In this document: positions 8,361 through 17,437 of the stretch, in pieces
How the letters are laid out: each line of letters opens with the position of its first letter
Position numbering within the stretch: position 1 is the first letter of the stretch
DNA from: an uncultured Clostridia bacterium
GTDB lineage: Bacteria > Bacillota_A > Clostridia > Oscillospirales > Oscillospiraceae
NCBI GenBank assembly: GCA_949289625.1
Contig: CASEPH010000039.1
Span: 1-38,564, forward strand
DNA length: 38,564 nucleotides
Direction: 5' to 3'
Notes under the pieces: model-generated
What the model saw: only the letters and a program-made list of their open reading frames with translations
What the model was told of the DNA's origin: nothing
Databases searched by the model: none
Translations under genes and position numbers: made by a program

Positions 8361-9386
8361 CTATCTGTAATACTCCCGGCGGAGCTTTTTTCTTCCGTAA
8401 CGGTGCCAAAGATCCATAATGGCCGCCGCCAAAAGGTAGGGATCATGCCGAGCATACTCGCTGCTTTCCGACAGCAGCGGCGCTGTAAACAGCCGTACTC
8501 CCTGGGCCTCCACCTGCTCCCGATCCACCTCCATGACGCCGGCACCCTCCCGGGAGTATTCCTCCCGCAGATGCTCCGGCACCGGGCTGGAATTGGCCAG
8601 GCAGGCATCCACCACCCCTGGGGCTCCATGCCGCAGCAGTTCTCGCAGATGGTCCGAAGCCGCATATCCCTCAGTCTCCCCGTCCTGGGTCATGAGATTC
8701 ATCACCAACAGCTTATACCCCTTGGCATTTTTCACCGCTTCCGTGACCCCATTGACCAGGAAGTTGGGAATGATACTGGTATACAGGCTGCCGGGACCAA
8801 TGAGGATGAGGTCCGCCCGGGCAATGGCTTCCAGGCTCTCCGGAAACGCATCCGGATGTTCCGGTGTCAGCACCACCCGGCAGATCCGCTTTCTGGTGTC
8901 CTTTTTATGATAAAAGATGGCGCTTTCGCCAAATACGGTGGAGCCGTCGTCAAACTGGGCCTGGAGATGGATGTCCTCCTCCGTCACCGGCAGGACCCGG
9001 CCCGTAATGGCCAGAACCTCTCCCATCCTCCGCACTGCCTCCGCAAAGGATCCGCAGATACCGTTGAGGGCAGCCAAAAGCAGGTTTCCAAAATTCTGTC
9101 CCGTCAGACTTCCCTCCGCAAACCGGTAATTCATCAGCTGTTCCATCACCGGTTCCGTATTGGCTAGAGCCAGCACACAGTCCCGGGCATCCCCGGGCGG
9201 CAGCATCCCCAGGTCCTGTCGCAGCATACCGCTTCCACCGCCGTCATCCGCCATGGTGACGATGGCGGTAATATCTCTGGAATACCGCTTTAGCCCGCGC
9301 AGCATGGTGGAAAGTCCATGTCCGCCGCCAATGGCCACGATCCGGGGCGCACCGCCGGGAGAATAGAGTTTTACTTCCTCTTCCAT
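8361..9386 (-). CDS. yvcK: YvcK/CofD-like gluconeogenesis factor
   Basis: The best start is the ATG at 9386, preceded by GGGAGGAAAC, giving 341 residues; an in-frame ATG further upstream (9479) would run back over rapZ and has no ribosome site. The protein shows IVAIGGGHGLSTML near the N-terminus, then TMADDGGGSGMLR and GDARDCVLAL, the sugar-nucleotide-binding signature of the YvcK family. Bacillus YvcK is needed for growth on gluconeogenic carbon and binds UDP-sugars; it affects cell-wall synthesis. The RapZ stop overlaps its ribosome site region (13 bases between), so the two are translationally linked. Confidence 0.97.
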   Translation of the reverse strand: MEEEVKLYSPGGAPRIVAIGGGHGLSTMLRGLKRYSRDITAIVTMADDGGGSGMLRQDLGMLPPGDARDCVLALANTEPVMEQLMNYRFAEGSLTGQNFGNLLLAALNGICGSFAEAVRRMGEVLAITGRVLPVTEEDIHLQAQFDDGSTVFGESAIFYHKKDTRKRICRVVLTPEHPDAFPESLEAIARADLILIGPGSLYTSIIPNFLVNGVTEAVKNAKGYKLLVMNLMTQDGETEGYAASDHLRELLRHGAPGVVDACLANSSPVPEHLREEYSREGAGVMEVDREQVEAQGVRLFTAPLLSESSEYARHDPYLLAAAIMDLWHRYGRKKLRREYYR

Positions 9387-9399
9387 AGTTTCCTCCCGC

Positions 9400-10260
9400 C
9401 TATCCGCGGTCCACATCCCGATGGTTGACCACCGTAGGATAGCCGCGTTTTGCAACATATTCGCCCATTTCCTTGGCAATAGCCACGGAACGGTGCCGGC
9501 CGCCGGTACAGCCCACCGCGATCACCAGAGAGGTTTTCCCCTCCTCAAAATACAACGGCAGAGAAAAGGCCAGCAAATCCTCCAGCTTGGAAAAATAGTC
9601 TCTTGTCTGTTGGTAGGAGAACACAAAGTCTCGAACCTCCGGCGTTAAACCGCTTTTGGGCCGCAGATCGGCGATGTAATATGGATTGGGCAAAAATCGC
9701 ACATCAAATACCAGGTCGGCATCCACAGGAAGCCCGTATTTGAAGCCAAAGGATACAATATTGACCACCATAGCCCGCTGGGGCTGGTCTCCCTCAAAGA
9801 GCCGGATTAACTCGCTGCGCAATCTAGCAGTGGTAAGAGAGGTGGTATCAATAATGAAATCCGCCCGTTCCCGGACCCGGGACAGCAGTTGCTTCTCCCG
9901 ATGAACCGCCTCCGCCAGGGGTGTTCCGTCCCGGCTGAGGGGATGGGACCGTCTGGTCTCCTTATACCGTTTGATGATGGTATCCAGCTCTGCCTCCACA
10001 AACACAATGGAATATTCGCAGCCCATGGCATCCAGCGCATCCAGGCTGTTCAGCAGCCCGTCAAAGTTTTGACCTGCCCGGACATCGCTGACCAATGCCA
10101 CCCGCTCAAATCGTCCTGTAGTTGCAAGGCAGATCTCCGCAAACTGCTGAATCAGTTCCGGCGGCAGATTGTCCACGCAGTAGTATCCCAAATCCTCCAA
10201 GGTAGAGGCCGTCCGGCTCTTTCCCGCCCCGGACTGGCCTGTGACGATCAAAAAACGCAT
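9400..10260 (-). CDS. rapZ: RapZ-family nucleotide-binding protein (YvcJ)
   Basis: This 286-residue protein has the Walker A motif GQSGAGKS at residues 8-15, the family phrase DLGYYCVDNLPPEL after it, and the C-terminal signature GCTGGRHRSVAIAKEMG, which in E. coli RapZ belongs to the RNA/metabolite-binding domain. Bacillus YvcJ is an ATP/GTP-binding protein with a role in competence; E. coli RapZ controls glmS through a small RNA. Which role applies here is not known. Its ATG shares one base with the murB stop (TGATG), so the two genes are tightly coupled. Confidence 0.96.
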   Translation of the reverse strand: MRFLIVTGQSGAGKSRTASTLEDLGYYCVDNLPPELIQQFAEICLATTGRFERVALVSDVRAGQNFDGLLNSLDALDAMGCEYSIVFVEAELDTIIKRYKETRRSHPLSRDGTPLAEAVHREKQLLSRVRERADFIIDTTSLTTARLRSELIRLFEGDQPQRAMVVNIVSFGFKYGLPVDADLVFDVRFLPNPYYIADLRPKSGLTPEVRDFVFSYQQTRDYFSKLEDLLAFSLPLYFEEGKTSLVIAVGCTGGRHRSVAIAKEMGEYVAKRGYPTVVNHRDVDRG

Positions 10261-11177
10261 CAGCGTTTCACCTCCAGCACACGGACCTCCGGCTCCAGCC
10301 GAATGCCGCTGTGTTCGTATACCGCATCCTGCACCTGTTCCATCAGCTTCAGCACATCCTGACAGGTGGCCCGCCCCCGATTGATGAGGAAACCGGCGTG
10401 CTTTTCACTGACCTGGGCACCACCCACAGTCAGTCCCTTCAATCCTGCTCCTTCGATCAGCGCCGCCGCATAGCCCTCCTTGGGCCGTTTGAACGTGCTG
10501 CCTGCTGAGGGATATTCCAAGGGCTGAGATTCCCGTCTCCGATTCATCAGCTCCGTCATTCTGGCCCGGATCTCATCCCGTTCCCCGTTTTGCAGCTGCA
10601 CCCGAACCCGCAGAATCACCCAGTCCTCTTTCATAAAGCAGCTGTGTCGATAGCCAAGGTCCAATTCTTCCCGGCCCAGTTCCCGAACCGTTCCGTCCCG
10701 GTCCATAACGGTAGCGCCTGTCACCACCTGAGCCATCTCGCCGCCATAGGCGCCTGCGTTCATGTATACGCCGCCGCCCACTGTACCGGGAATCCCATGG
10801 GCAAATTCCAGCCCGGAAAATCCCCGTTCCATGGCAAAGGTGGCCAGCCGTGCCAGGGTCACGCCGCTCTCCGCCTCCAACAAGCCATCTCCCAGGTCCC
10901 GAATGGCATTGAGGCCTGTTTTGGTTTCAATCACCAGCCCGTCCAGGCCCTCGTCCGGGGACAGCACGTTGGTCCCAGCTCCCAGCACCAGGGGAACCAC
11001 TTGGTATTGGCGGCTGAGCCGAAAGATCTCTCCCACCTGCTCCTGGGATTCCGGAAACACCATCACCGCCACAGGACCGCCAATCTGAAAGGAGGTATGC
11101 CTGCACAGCAGCTCTCCCTGTTTCAGCGGCACGCCGGCAAGCTGCAGTTTGGTAATCAATTCTCGCAAATGTTCCAT
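10260..11177 (-). CDS. murB: UDP-N-acetylenolpyruvoylglucosamine reductase
   Basis: This 305-residue type II MurB has FAD-binding motifs (VVPLVLGAGTNVL and GIPGTVGGGVYMNAGAYGGE) and the active-site region YPSAGSTFKRP containing the catalytic Ser, followed by GGAQVSEKHAGFLIN. It reduces enolpyruvyl-UDP-GlcNAc to UDP-MurNAc, the second committed step of peptidoglycan synthesis in the cytoplasm. It is the first gene of the operon that continues to dnaE. The start at 11177 has an AGGAGC ribosome site, and a strong promoter lies just upstream. Confidence 0.98.
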   Translation of the reverse strand: MEHLRELITKLQLAGVPLKQGELLCRHTSFQIGGPVAVMVFPESQEQVGEIFRLSRQYQVVPLVLGAGTNVLSPDEGLDGLVIETKTGLNAIRDLGDGLLEAESGVTLARLATFAMERGFSGLEFAHGIPGTVGGGVYMNAGAYGGEMAQVVTGATVMDRDGTVRELGREELDLGYRHSCFMKEDWVILRVRVQLQNGERDEIRARMTELMNRRRESQPLEYPSAGSTFKRPKEGYAAALIEGAGLKGLTVGGAQVSEKHAGFLINRGRATCQDVLKLMEQVQDAVYEHSGIRLEPEVRVLEVKR

Positions 11178-11212
11178 ACTATGCTCCTGTTTTCCATGGG
11201 TATATTGGTTTT

Positions 11213-11241
11213 ATTGTATCACAGCTTTCCTTCCTTGTCAC
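11213..11241 (-). promoter_or_regulatory. Sigma-A promoter of the murB operon
   Basis: On the minus strand GTGACA (11236-11241) and TACAAT (11213-11218) are separated by exactly 17 bases, five of six matches to each consensus hexamer. Transcription would start about 30 bases before the murB ATG. Together with the ileS terminator upstream, this marks the start of a new transcription unit. Confidence 0.8.
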
Positions 11242-11307
11242 GAACTTCCGGAAAGCCTCCTGTGTCCAGTATACGGAAAAAATGCTCCGCCATGCAATGC
11301 GGAAACC

Positions 11308-11352
11308 AAAAAAGCCAGCAGCCCCGTCGCAGGCTGTTTGCTGCGGCGGGGC
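11308..11352 (-). terminator. Rho-independent terminator of ileS
   Basis: On the minus strand a 12-base stem with one mismatch (GCCCCGCCGCAG pairing with CTGCGACGGGGC, loop of 8) spans 11321-11352. It is followed shortly by a run of six T (11308-11313). It lies 11 bases after the ileS stop and separates ileS from the murB operon. Confidence 0.85.
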
Positions 11353-11363
11353 AATATGGTTAT

Positions 11364-14159
11364 TTAGTTGGCGTTGCAGACTGCCGCGCACCGGGGGCAG
11401 AGTTCCGTCTCCGGATCCACCTGCTCGTTGTGGGTCCAGCAGCGGCTGCACTTGGGCGCCTGGGAGGGAGTCACCGCAATGGTCACACCGGGGAAGTTCT
11501 CTCCTTCTACGCCCTGTCCGGCCCCCTCCGCTACAGTGACCTTGGACACAATGCAGATGGCTGCCAAGTCATGCTGACCCATGGCTTCATACTGCTTTTT
11601 GCCCTCCTCACTGAAATAGAGGGTCACTTCTGCGTCCAGGGGCTTGCCCACAGTCTTATTGGCTCGAGCCAGCTCCAGCGCCTTGTTCACGTCCGTCCGC
11701 AGCGCAATCACAGCATCCCACTGCGCCGTTGCGACGTCTCCAAGGCAAAGGGCTTGGTCATAGTCCGGGATATCGTTGAGCAGCACGCAGGAGGCGTCGT
11801 CAGCCTTGCCGTGGGGCATGGCCGCCCAGATCTCCTCCGAGGTGAAGGCCAGCAGAGGTGCCAGCATTCTGGTCATGCCGTCCAGGATCCGGTACAGCGC
11901 CGTCCGCGCCGCACCACGGCTCTTTTCATCGCCGCAGTAGAGCCGGTCTTTGATGATGTCCAGATAGAAGTTGGACATATCCACCACGCAGAAATTGTAG
12001 ATGGCCCGATAGACGCCATGGAACTCATACCGATCATAGGCTGCTCTCACAGTCTTGACCAGCTCGTTATACCGGGCCAGAGCCCACTGATCCAGGGGCT
12101 CCATCTGGTCATAGGCCACCTGATCGGCATCGGGATCAAAGCCGTTGAGATTGCCCAGCATATAGCGAGCCGTATTGCGGATCTTCAAATAGGCCTGGGA
12201 GAGCTGCTTGAGGATCTCCTTAGAAATGCGCATATCCTGGGTATAATCGGCGGAAGCCACCCAGAGCCGCAACATATCCGCGCCGTAATCCTTGATGACC
12301 TCGTCGGGCGCCACTGCATTGCCCAGGGACTTGTGCATGGCCCGTCCTTCGCCGTCCACGGTCCAGCCGTGGGTGATGATCTGCTTATAGGGCGCCGCAC
12401 CCTTGGTAGCAATGGCGGTAAGCATGGATGACTGGAACCAACCGCGATACTGGTCGCCGCCCTCCAGATAGACATCCGCCGGGAAGGAAAGCTCCTTCCG
12501 CTGATCCACCACAGCCGCATGGGTGGAGCCGGAGTCGAACCAGACATCCATGATGTCGGATTCCTTGGAGAAATGGTTGTGTCCGCATTTGGGGCACACA
12601 AAGCCCTCCGGTACCAGCTCGTCCGCGGTCTTTTCAAACCAGATGTTGGAGCCATGTACGCGGAACAGCTCCGCAATATGGTCAATGGTCTCAGGGGTCA
12701 CAATATCGGCCCCGCACTTGTCGCAGTAGAAGATCGGAATGGGCACGCCCCATTTGCGCTGCCGGGAAATGCACCAGTCGGAGCGCTCAGTAATCATAGA
12801 GGTCATGCGCTCCTTGCCCCAGTCGGGCTTCCAGGAGATGCCATCGCAGGCCTTCACCGCATCCTCCTTGATGGCATCCACAGAGCAGAACCACTGTTCC
12901 GTAGCCCGGAAGATAATAGGATGCTTGCAGCGCCAGCAGTGGGGATAGGAGTGGACAATGTCCTCTTTGGCCAGCAGAGCGCCGCACTCCTCCAGCACAG
13001 GGATCACATAGTCGTTGGCCTTGGAGATATGAACACCGCTGAACCGTTCATCGGTCATCACGCCCTTGGCATTGACAGGAACAGGCACGCCGATATGGGT
13101 CAGTCCCGCCTTATCATACTTCTGGCAGATGGCAAAGTCGTCGGCACCAAAGCCAGGAGCCGTATGAACACAGCCCGAGCCAGCATCCAGGGTAACATGA
13201 TCGCCACAGAGCACCACGGAATCCAGATCCAGGAAGGGATGCTGAGCAGTCATCAGCTCCAGCTCCGAACCCATCATGGTGGCCAGGATCTCATAGTGAT
13301 CCATTCCCGCCGCCTTGGCTACGCTTTCCGCCAACTCCTTGGCCACGATATAAACCTCACCGCAGTCGGCCTGCATCAGTACATATTCATACTCCGGATT
13401 CACAGAAATAGCCCGGTTGCCAGGCAGTGTCCATGCCGTTGTGGTCCAGATCACAAAATAGGTCTTGTCCAGATCCACAATTCCAGAGAGCTTTCCCTTG
13501 TCGTCCTTCACTTTGAATTTGACAAAAATGGTGGTACAAGGATCGTCCTGATATTCAATTTCCGCCTCGGCCAGAGCTGTTTCGTCGGTATAGCACCAAT
13601 AGACGGGCTTCAGGCCCTTATAAATATACCCTTTTTCGGCCATCTTGCCGAACACGCGAATCTGGGCTGCCTCAAACTCCGGCTTCAGGGTGAGATAAGG
13701 ATTCTCCCAATCACCAATGACACCCAGCCGCTGGAATTCCGCCCGCTGGCGGTCCACATAGCTCAGGGCATATTCCCGGCACTTGTCCCGGAACTCCACA
13801 TCGGTAAGCTCGTCCCGCTTGATCTTCTTGTTTTTCAGAATGGCGGACTCGATGGGCAGGCCATGGGTATCCCAGCCGGGAATATAGGGGGCCTGGAATC
13901 CGGTCATGTTCTTGTACCGGACGATAATGTCCTTCAAAATCTTGTTGAGGGCCGTACCAATATGGATGTCCCCGTTGGCATAGGGAGGTCCGTCATGGAG
14001 CACAAAGCTGGGCTTTCCCGCGTTGCGCTCCATGATTTTATGATACGTCTTTACTTCATAGTCTCCGTTGAGGAGCTCCGGCTCCCGCTTCGGCAGTCCC
14101 GCCCGCATGGGAAACTCCGTAACGGGGAGATGAATCGTCTGATTATAGTCTTTTGCCAT
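11364..14159 (-). CDS. ileS: Isoleucyl-tRNA synthetase
   Basis: This 931-residue class I synthetase has the usual bacterial IleRS length. The HIGH motif is present as HIGT (66-69) after DGPPYANGD. The editing (CP1) domain follows in the middle. The KMSKS loop reads AMHKS at 607-611, in [12 protein letters not shown]. The C-terminus has a four-cysteine zinc site (CSRCW and CPRC), typical of IleRS. It charges tRNA-Ile with isoleucine and edits valine. The upstream gap is only 57 bases and shows no T-box, so control of the usual Firmicute type is not visible. The ribosome site is AGAAGGGA. Confidence 0.98.
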   Translation of the reverse strand: MAKDYNQTIHLPVTEFPMRAGLPKREPELLNGDYEVKTYHKIMERNAGKPSFVLHDGPPYANGDIHIGTALNKILKDIIVRYKNMTGFQAPYIPGWDTHGLPIESAILKNKKIKRDELTDVEFRDKCREYALSYVDRQRAEFQRLGVIGDWENPYLTLKPEFEAAQIRVFGKMAEKGYIYKGLKPVYWCYTDETALAEAEIEYQDDPCTTIFVKFKVKDDKGKLSGIVDLDKTYFVIWTTTAWTLPGNRAISVNPEYEYVLMQADCGEVYIVAKELAESVAKAAGMDHYEILATMMGSELELMTAQHPFLDLDSVVLCGDHVTLDAGSGCVHTAPGFGADDFAICQKYDKAGLTHIGVPVPVNAKGVMTDERFSGVHISKANDYVIPVLEECGALLAKEDIVHSYPHCWRCKHPIIFRATEQWFCSVDAIKEDAVKACDGISWKPDWGKERMTSMITERSDWCISRQRKWGVPIPIFYCDKCGADIVTPETIDHIAELFRVHGSNIWFEKTADELVPEGFVCPKCGHNHFSKESDIMDVWFDSGSTHAAVVDQRKELSFPADVYLEGGDQYRGWFQSSMLTAIATKGAAPYKQIITHGWTVDGEGRAMHKSLGNAVAPDEVIKDYGADMLRLWVASADYTQDMRISKEILKQLSQAYLKIRNTARYMLGNLNGFDPDADQVAYDQMEPLDQWALARYNELVKTVRAAYDRYEFHGVYRAIYNFCVVDMSNFYLDIIKDRLYCGDEKSRGAARTALYRILDGMTRMLAPLLAFTSEEIWAAMPHGKADDASCVLLNDIPDYDQALCLGDVATAQWDAVIALRTDVNKALELARANKTVGKPLDAEVTLYFSEEGKKQYEAMGQHDLAAICIVSKVTVAEGAGQGVEGENFPGVTIAVTPSQAPKCSRCWTHNEQVDPETELCPRCAAVCNAN

Positions 14160-14200
14160 TACCTGTTGGTCCCTTCTTCTGCCGCTTAGGCAGATTCTGT

Positions 14201-14206
14201 ATTATA
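14201..14206 (-). promoter_or_regulatory. Possible ileS -10 box
   Basis: A perfect TATAAT lies on the minus strand in the divIVA-ileS gap, 42 bases before the ileS ATG. The expected -35 position is poor. A small hairpin (14179-14193, 5-base stem) lies between it and ileS. It may be a weak internal promoter. Confidence 0.3.
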
Positions 14207-14216
14207 AAGTTTCCGA

Positions 14217-14945
14217 TCATCCGACCGGCTCAATGATTTTGGTATCGTCCATTTCCTTCTGGGTGCTCTTCTCCTGTTTGGCACTTTCAGACAGGATCCG
14301 GCTGATATTCTCTTCGATCTGCCGAGCCATGCTGTCCTCGGAGATCTTCTTGGGCTCTGCGGCTTTCTCTGTCTCTGCCTGATTCTTTGCCGCGGCTTTC
14401 TTAAACACAGACCGTTTGGCTGCCGTAGTGATCTTGGTAGCGGCTTTTTGCTCTGGCTTGGATGTACTGGCGTTTTCTTTCACGGTCAGGTCCATCTGCT
14501 TGATGTTCTCCAACTGGGACAGCTGGCTTTGAACCCGATCCTCGATCTCCACGATAAACTTGGCGGCAGCTTGCTTCGCCATGGCCACCCGTTGGGTCTC
14601 CGCAGCCACCTCATCTTTGAGTTCCTGGCTCCGCTGACGCAGCTTTTGCTCCGTCTCGGTAATCATTTTCGCACTTTTCCGCTCCGCCTCACTGATCAGC
14701 TCGTCCGCTGTTTTCTGGGCAGCCAGCAGGGCACGGTTGATTCCTTCCTCCTGCTTGCGGTACTCCTCCAGACGATCCACCAGCACCTTCATCTTGCTCT
14801 TCAGCACAGCATTTTCCTTATACAAAGACGCATAGTCCTGCATCAGGGGCGTAAGAAGCTCCTCCACAGAGCTCATGCTGTATCCGCCAAACACAGCCTT
14901 TTCCAGGCTGCCGCTGAGTTCCTGAATCTCCTGTGGCGTGAACAT
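14217..14945 (-). CDS. divIVA: DivIVA-domain cell division protein
   Basis: The ATG at 14945 follows AAAGGAG at good distance and gives 242 residues; an upstream in-frame ATG at 14987 lacks such a site. The N-terminus (FTPQEIQEL through FGGYSMSSVEELL) matches the membrane-curvature-binding DivIVA/GpsB start, with the GY and EV/EL pattern preserved. A long coiled coil follows (about 35-160), rich in E, K, Q and A. The C-terminal part is Ala/Lys-rich and probably disordered, ending in a short helical tail. DivIVA-type proteins mark cell poles and division sites. The position next to sepF and yggS is the conserved division cluster of Firmicutes. Confidence 0.92.
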   Translation of the reverse strand: MFTPQEIQELSGSLEKAVFGGYSMSSVEELLTPLMQDYASLYKENAVLKSKMKVLVDRLEEYRKQEEGINRALLAAQKTADELISEAERKSAKMITETEQKLRQRSQELKDEVAAETQRVAMAKQAAAKFIVEIEDRVQSQLSQLENIKQMDLTVKENASTSKPEQKAATKITTAAKRSVFKKAAAKNQAETEKAAEPKKISEDSMARQIEENISRILSESAKQEKSTQKEMDDTKIIEPVG

Positions 14946-14969
14946 ACCATATCTCCTTTCAAAGAGCGA

Positions 14970-14996
14970 AAGGGCTCGGTTTCCCACCCAGCCCTT
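14970..14996 (-). terminator. Hairpin between sepF and divIVA
   Basis: On the minus strand AAGGGCT and AGCCCTT arms (7 pairs, plus inner GG/CC) enclose the gap between the sepF stop and the divIVA ribosome site. It is followed by TTCGCTCTTT, a poor U-run. It may be a partial terminator or an mRNA processing/stability element that changes the sepF:divIVA ratio. Confidence 0.4.
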
Positions 14997-15010
14997 GCGA
15001 CTTTATTTGT

Positions 15011-15571
15011 TTAGGCGTTGAGCTGCTCGCCGTCCTTGGCATCATCCACACCCACATCCTTGGGGGCAATGATGATGACGCTGCTGGAGGCCTTCTTAAT
15101 GGATCCCTCCAGAGCAAAGGCACAACCACTGAGAAAATCGATTACCCGTCGGGCTACCTCTTTATCGGTCTCCTCACAGTTCAGGATCACCGTATCACCC
15201 TGGCAGATATGCTTGGCGATGACAGTAGCCGCGTCAAATTCCTCCGGCTTCACCAAGACCACACGATACTTGGAATTGTCGGTCATGGAGCCCATGCTGA
15301 TGGGAGCCGAAGTGTTTCTCGGAATATCGTTGACGCCCAGGCCAGCGCCCATGGATCCACCCATACCGGTGCCCATGCCGCCCATAGCTCCCATGCCAGC
15401 CGCGCCGCCCATACCCATCACCGGGTCAGTATTGGTCACAGGCGGCGTCGTGGTCCGGGAATAAGCAGGCTCGTCCACATCCACATCGAGATCCACATCA
15501 TCGTCCTCGATCAGGGCGTTGTCTTCGTCGTAGGGCCGGGTCAGCTTTTTCAGTTCGTCCATAATACTCAT
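15011..15571 (-). CDS. sepF: Cell division protein SepF
   Basis: The ATG at 15571 has a GGAGG ribosome site 8 bases away; an in-frame TTG five codons earlier falls within that ribosome site, so it is rejected. The protein has 186 residues. The N-terminus (MSIMDELKKLTRPYDED) is the amphipathic membrane anchor and acidic stretch; the C-terminal SepF domain (from about residue 102) begins YRVVLVKPEEFDAA and contains CQGDTVILNCEE. SepF binds the FtsZ tail, forms rings and tethers FtsZ to the membrane. The linker at about 51-79 is almost only Met and Gly with some Ala, Ser and Thr, which is unusual. It lies between yggS and divIVA as in other Firmicutes. Confidence 0.95.
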   Translation of the reverse strand: MSIMDELKKLTRPYDEDNALIEDDDVDLDVDVDEPAYSRTTTPPVTNTDPVMGMGGAAGMGAMGGMGTGMGGSMGAGLGVNDIPRNTSAPISMGSMTDNSKYRVVLVKPEEFDAATVIAKHICQGDTVILNCEETDKEVARRVIDFLSGCAFALEGSIKKASSSVIIIAPKDVGVDDAKDGEQLNA

Positions 15572-15587
15572 GGCAGTATCCTCCAAA

Positions 15588-16292
15588 TCAATTTTTTACG
15601 TATTGTCTCGAGCCAAAAATGCGGGTACCAACCCGGATCAATGTTGCACCCTCTTTTATGGCATCGGCAAAGTCGTCACTCATGCCCATAGATAGGCAGT
15701 CTATGTTAGTATTATCGTATTTTTTCGCCTTTATGTCAACATAAAGCTGATACATTTTCGCAAAATATCTCAAATTTCCGCCATTTTCCACGGAAATTGG
15801 TGGTATTGTCATAAAGCCGCGGAGCCGAAGATGGGGATACTCTTCCATTTTCGCACTCATCTCATCCGCTTGTTCCGGAACAATTCCGCTTTTCGCCAAT
15901 TCTCCTCCAATATTTACCTCAATTAAAATATCCTGCCGGACGCCCTTTTGAGCGGCCAACCGGTCCAAAATAGACAGCAGAGCCTCGGAATCCACCGACT
16001 CGATCAGATCCACGACCCCTACCAGGAATTTGGCCTTGTTCTTCTGCAGATGACCAATGAAGTGAAGCGGTGCGCCGGTATATGCGCCCTGAGGATATTT
16101 CTCCTGCAGCTCCTGCACCCGATTTTCCCCGCAAGCATCCACTCCGGCGGCAATAGCCTCTCGGACCCGCTGGGCATCGTTCATTTTCGTGGCCGCCAGC
16201 AGTTGAACTTCGCCTGCCGGACGTCCCGCCTGGGCCTCGGCCCGGGCCATTTCCTCCCGAATCCGGGAAACATTTTCTGCAATCTGATTCAT
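15588..16292 (-). CDS. yggS: YggS-family PLP homeostasis protein
   Basis: The ATG at 16292 (ribosome site GCGAGG) gives 234 residues, the normal size; a longer reading to 16451 would overlap the upstream gene. Lys36 in LLAATK is the pyridoxal-phosphate Schiff-base residue. GENRVQELQEK, HFIGHLQKNK and the C-terminal SMGMSDDFADAI and VRVGTRIFG-like stretches are YggS/PROSC signatures. The fold is a TIM barrel like alanine racemase N-domain; the protein handles free PLP rather than carrying out a known reaction. It is next to sepF (16 bases), the conserved ylmE-ylmF(sepF) pairing of Gram-positives. Confidence 0.96.
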   Translation of the reverse strand: MNQIAENVSRIREEMARAEAQAGRPAGEVQLLAATKMNDAQRVREAIAAGVDACGENRVQELQEKYPQGAYTGAPLHFIGHLQKNKAKFLVGVVDLIESVDSEALLSILDRLAAQKGVRQDILIEVNIGGELAKSGIVPEQADEMSAKMEEYPHLRLRGFMTIPPISVENGGNLRYFAKMYQLYVDIKAKKYDNTNIDCLSMGMSDDFADAIKEGATLIRVGTRIFGSRQYVKN

Positions 16293-16309
16293 GGTAATTG
16301 CCTCGCTTT

Positions 16310-17395
16310 TTACTGCTCGTCCAGAAGGACCTGATCTCCGGGCCACAGCCCCTGGGTCGTGGATTGGTCTAGTTCCACCACCACCTGGTCCCCTAGTCTT
16401 TCCAATATGGTCACCGGTTTGAATTGGGCCGCTTCGCCCACCAGGCACCATACGCCCATTTCTCCATCCACAGTATATATCGCCTCGGCTGGAATTTCCA
16501 CCCCTGTTTTTTCTTCCGGAAGCAGTTTTATCTCCAGTTGCCGTACCTTAGCCACCTCGGCCAGAGCCTCCCGGCAGGACAACAGCACCTGGCAGCCTTC
16601 CTCTTGCCGCCGGATCTCCTCCACGGTCATCTCCACTGTTTGAAAGATCCCGTTGAGCAACATGGCATCCAAAACATCTTCTTCCTCCGGTACAAAGGAA
16701 AGCGTTGTTCGATAATACCAGGTGTCACCCACTACCAGCCGTCCCATGGTCAGCCGGTCCACCGGAGACACCGGCAATGCCCATTCCGTCCAGGTTTGTT
16801 CCGGCGTCAGGATGGTTTCCAGGCCATCCGCCCAGGAGACAAAAATTCCGGCCTCCGGCGCACAGATCTCGTGGGACACCTCGGCCCCCTGGGAGAGCAG
16901 TGCTTCCTCTGCGTTCTCCAACTGCGTCTCCAGATCCTCCGATTCCCCCAGCAAATATCCGGTAAGGATTTCGCTGGCTTCCCGCCGCTGCGCTCCTTCC
17001 GTACTTCCCAACGCCGCAATGGCTTCTCGAATATTCTCCCGCCGGGACACCAGCGGTTCTGCCGCAGCAGCTATTCCACGGCGAAGCAGACGCACCGTCT
17101 GGGCGGCGTTGGCCAGCGGCAGGGATTCTTCCCATGCAAACAGAGTTTGTCCTGCCGCCACCTTATCTCCGTCCTGGACCTGATGGATCCAGTTGCCTGT
17201 GGTCTCTGCGGAAATGGTATACTCCTGCCGGATCACCACGCCGCTGACCAGGATCGGCGCATCGCCCTGGTAAAGCTGCGCTGTCACCGTCTTTGGATCT
17301 CTTACCGCCGTTAGGGACAAAAACTGCCCCAGTATCATTGCCCCCAGCACGCAAGCCATTAAAAGGAGCAGTGTTTTTTGTCGTTTCGGCAGCAT
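16310..17395 (-). CDS. Membrane-anchored HlyD-like adaptor protein
   Basis: The ATG at 17395 follows GGAGGGA at correct spacing (361 residues); an ATG five codons upstream lies within that ribosome site. One N-terminal membrane segment (LLLLMACVLGAMILGQFL) anchors the protein with the rest outside. SGVVIRQEYTISAETTGNW, then QVQDGDKVAAGQTLFAW, resembles the lipoyl-like half-motif of HlyD/membrane-fusion adaptors. A helical hairpin (about 90-170) follows, then a second half-motif (ICAPEAGIFV) and beta-rich domains ending with DQVVVELDQ. Adaptors of this type usually work with an export pump, but no pump gene is adjacent. The position between miaA and yggS-sepF-divIVA hints at an envelope or division role, which is inference. 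Confidence 0.8.
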   Translation of the reverse strand: MLPKRQKTLLLLMACVLGAMILGQFLSLTAVRDPKTVTAQLYQGDAPILVSGVVIRQEYTISAETTGNWIHQVQDGDKVAAGQTLFAWEESLPLANAAQTVRLLRRGIAAAAEPLVSRRENIREAIAALGSTEGAQRREASEILTGYLLGESEDLETQLENAEEALLSQGAEVSHEICAPEAGIFVSWADGLETILTPEQTWTEWALPVSPVDRLTMGRLVVGDTWYYRTTLSFVPEEEDVLDAMLLNGIFQTVEMTVEEIRRQEEGCQVLLSCREALAEVAKVRQLEIKLLPEEKTGVEIPAEAIYTVDGEMGVWCLVGEAAQFKPVTILERLGDQVVVELDQSTTQGLWPGDQVLLDEQ

Positions 17396-17428
17396 AGCGC
17401 ATCCCTCCATGATCGAAGTTCTGCGCTC

Positions 17429-17437
17429 ATTGTATCA
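17429..17437 (-). promoter_or_regulatory. Possible internal promoter before the adaptor-yggS-sepF genes
   Basis: TGATACAAT on the minus strand is an extended -10 (five of six matches to TATAAT) that overlaps the miaA stop codon, 34 bases before the adaptor ATG. No convincing -35 hexamer is seen. It could supply extra transcription to the division genes. Confidence 0.3.

Noticed and set aside
10590..12431. Plus-strand frame of 613 codons spanning murB, the gap and ileS
   Set aside because: It crosses a clear promoter and terminator and two solid genes; the translation is low in motif content. Rejected as shadow.
14160..14216. T-box riboswitch before ileS
   Set aside because: The gap is only 57 bases and lacks the T-box sequence and antiterminator; only a 5-base hairpin and a TATAAT are present.
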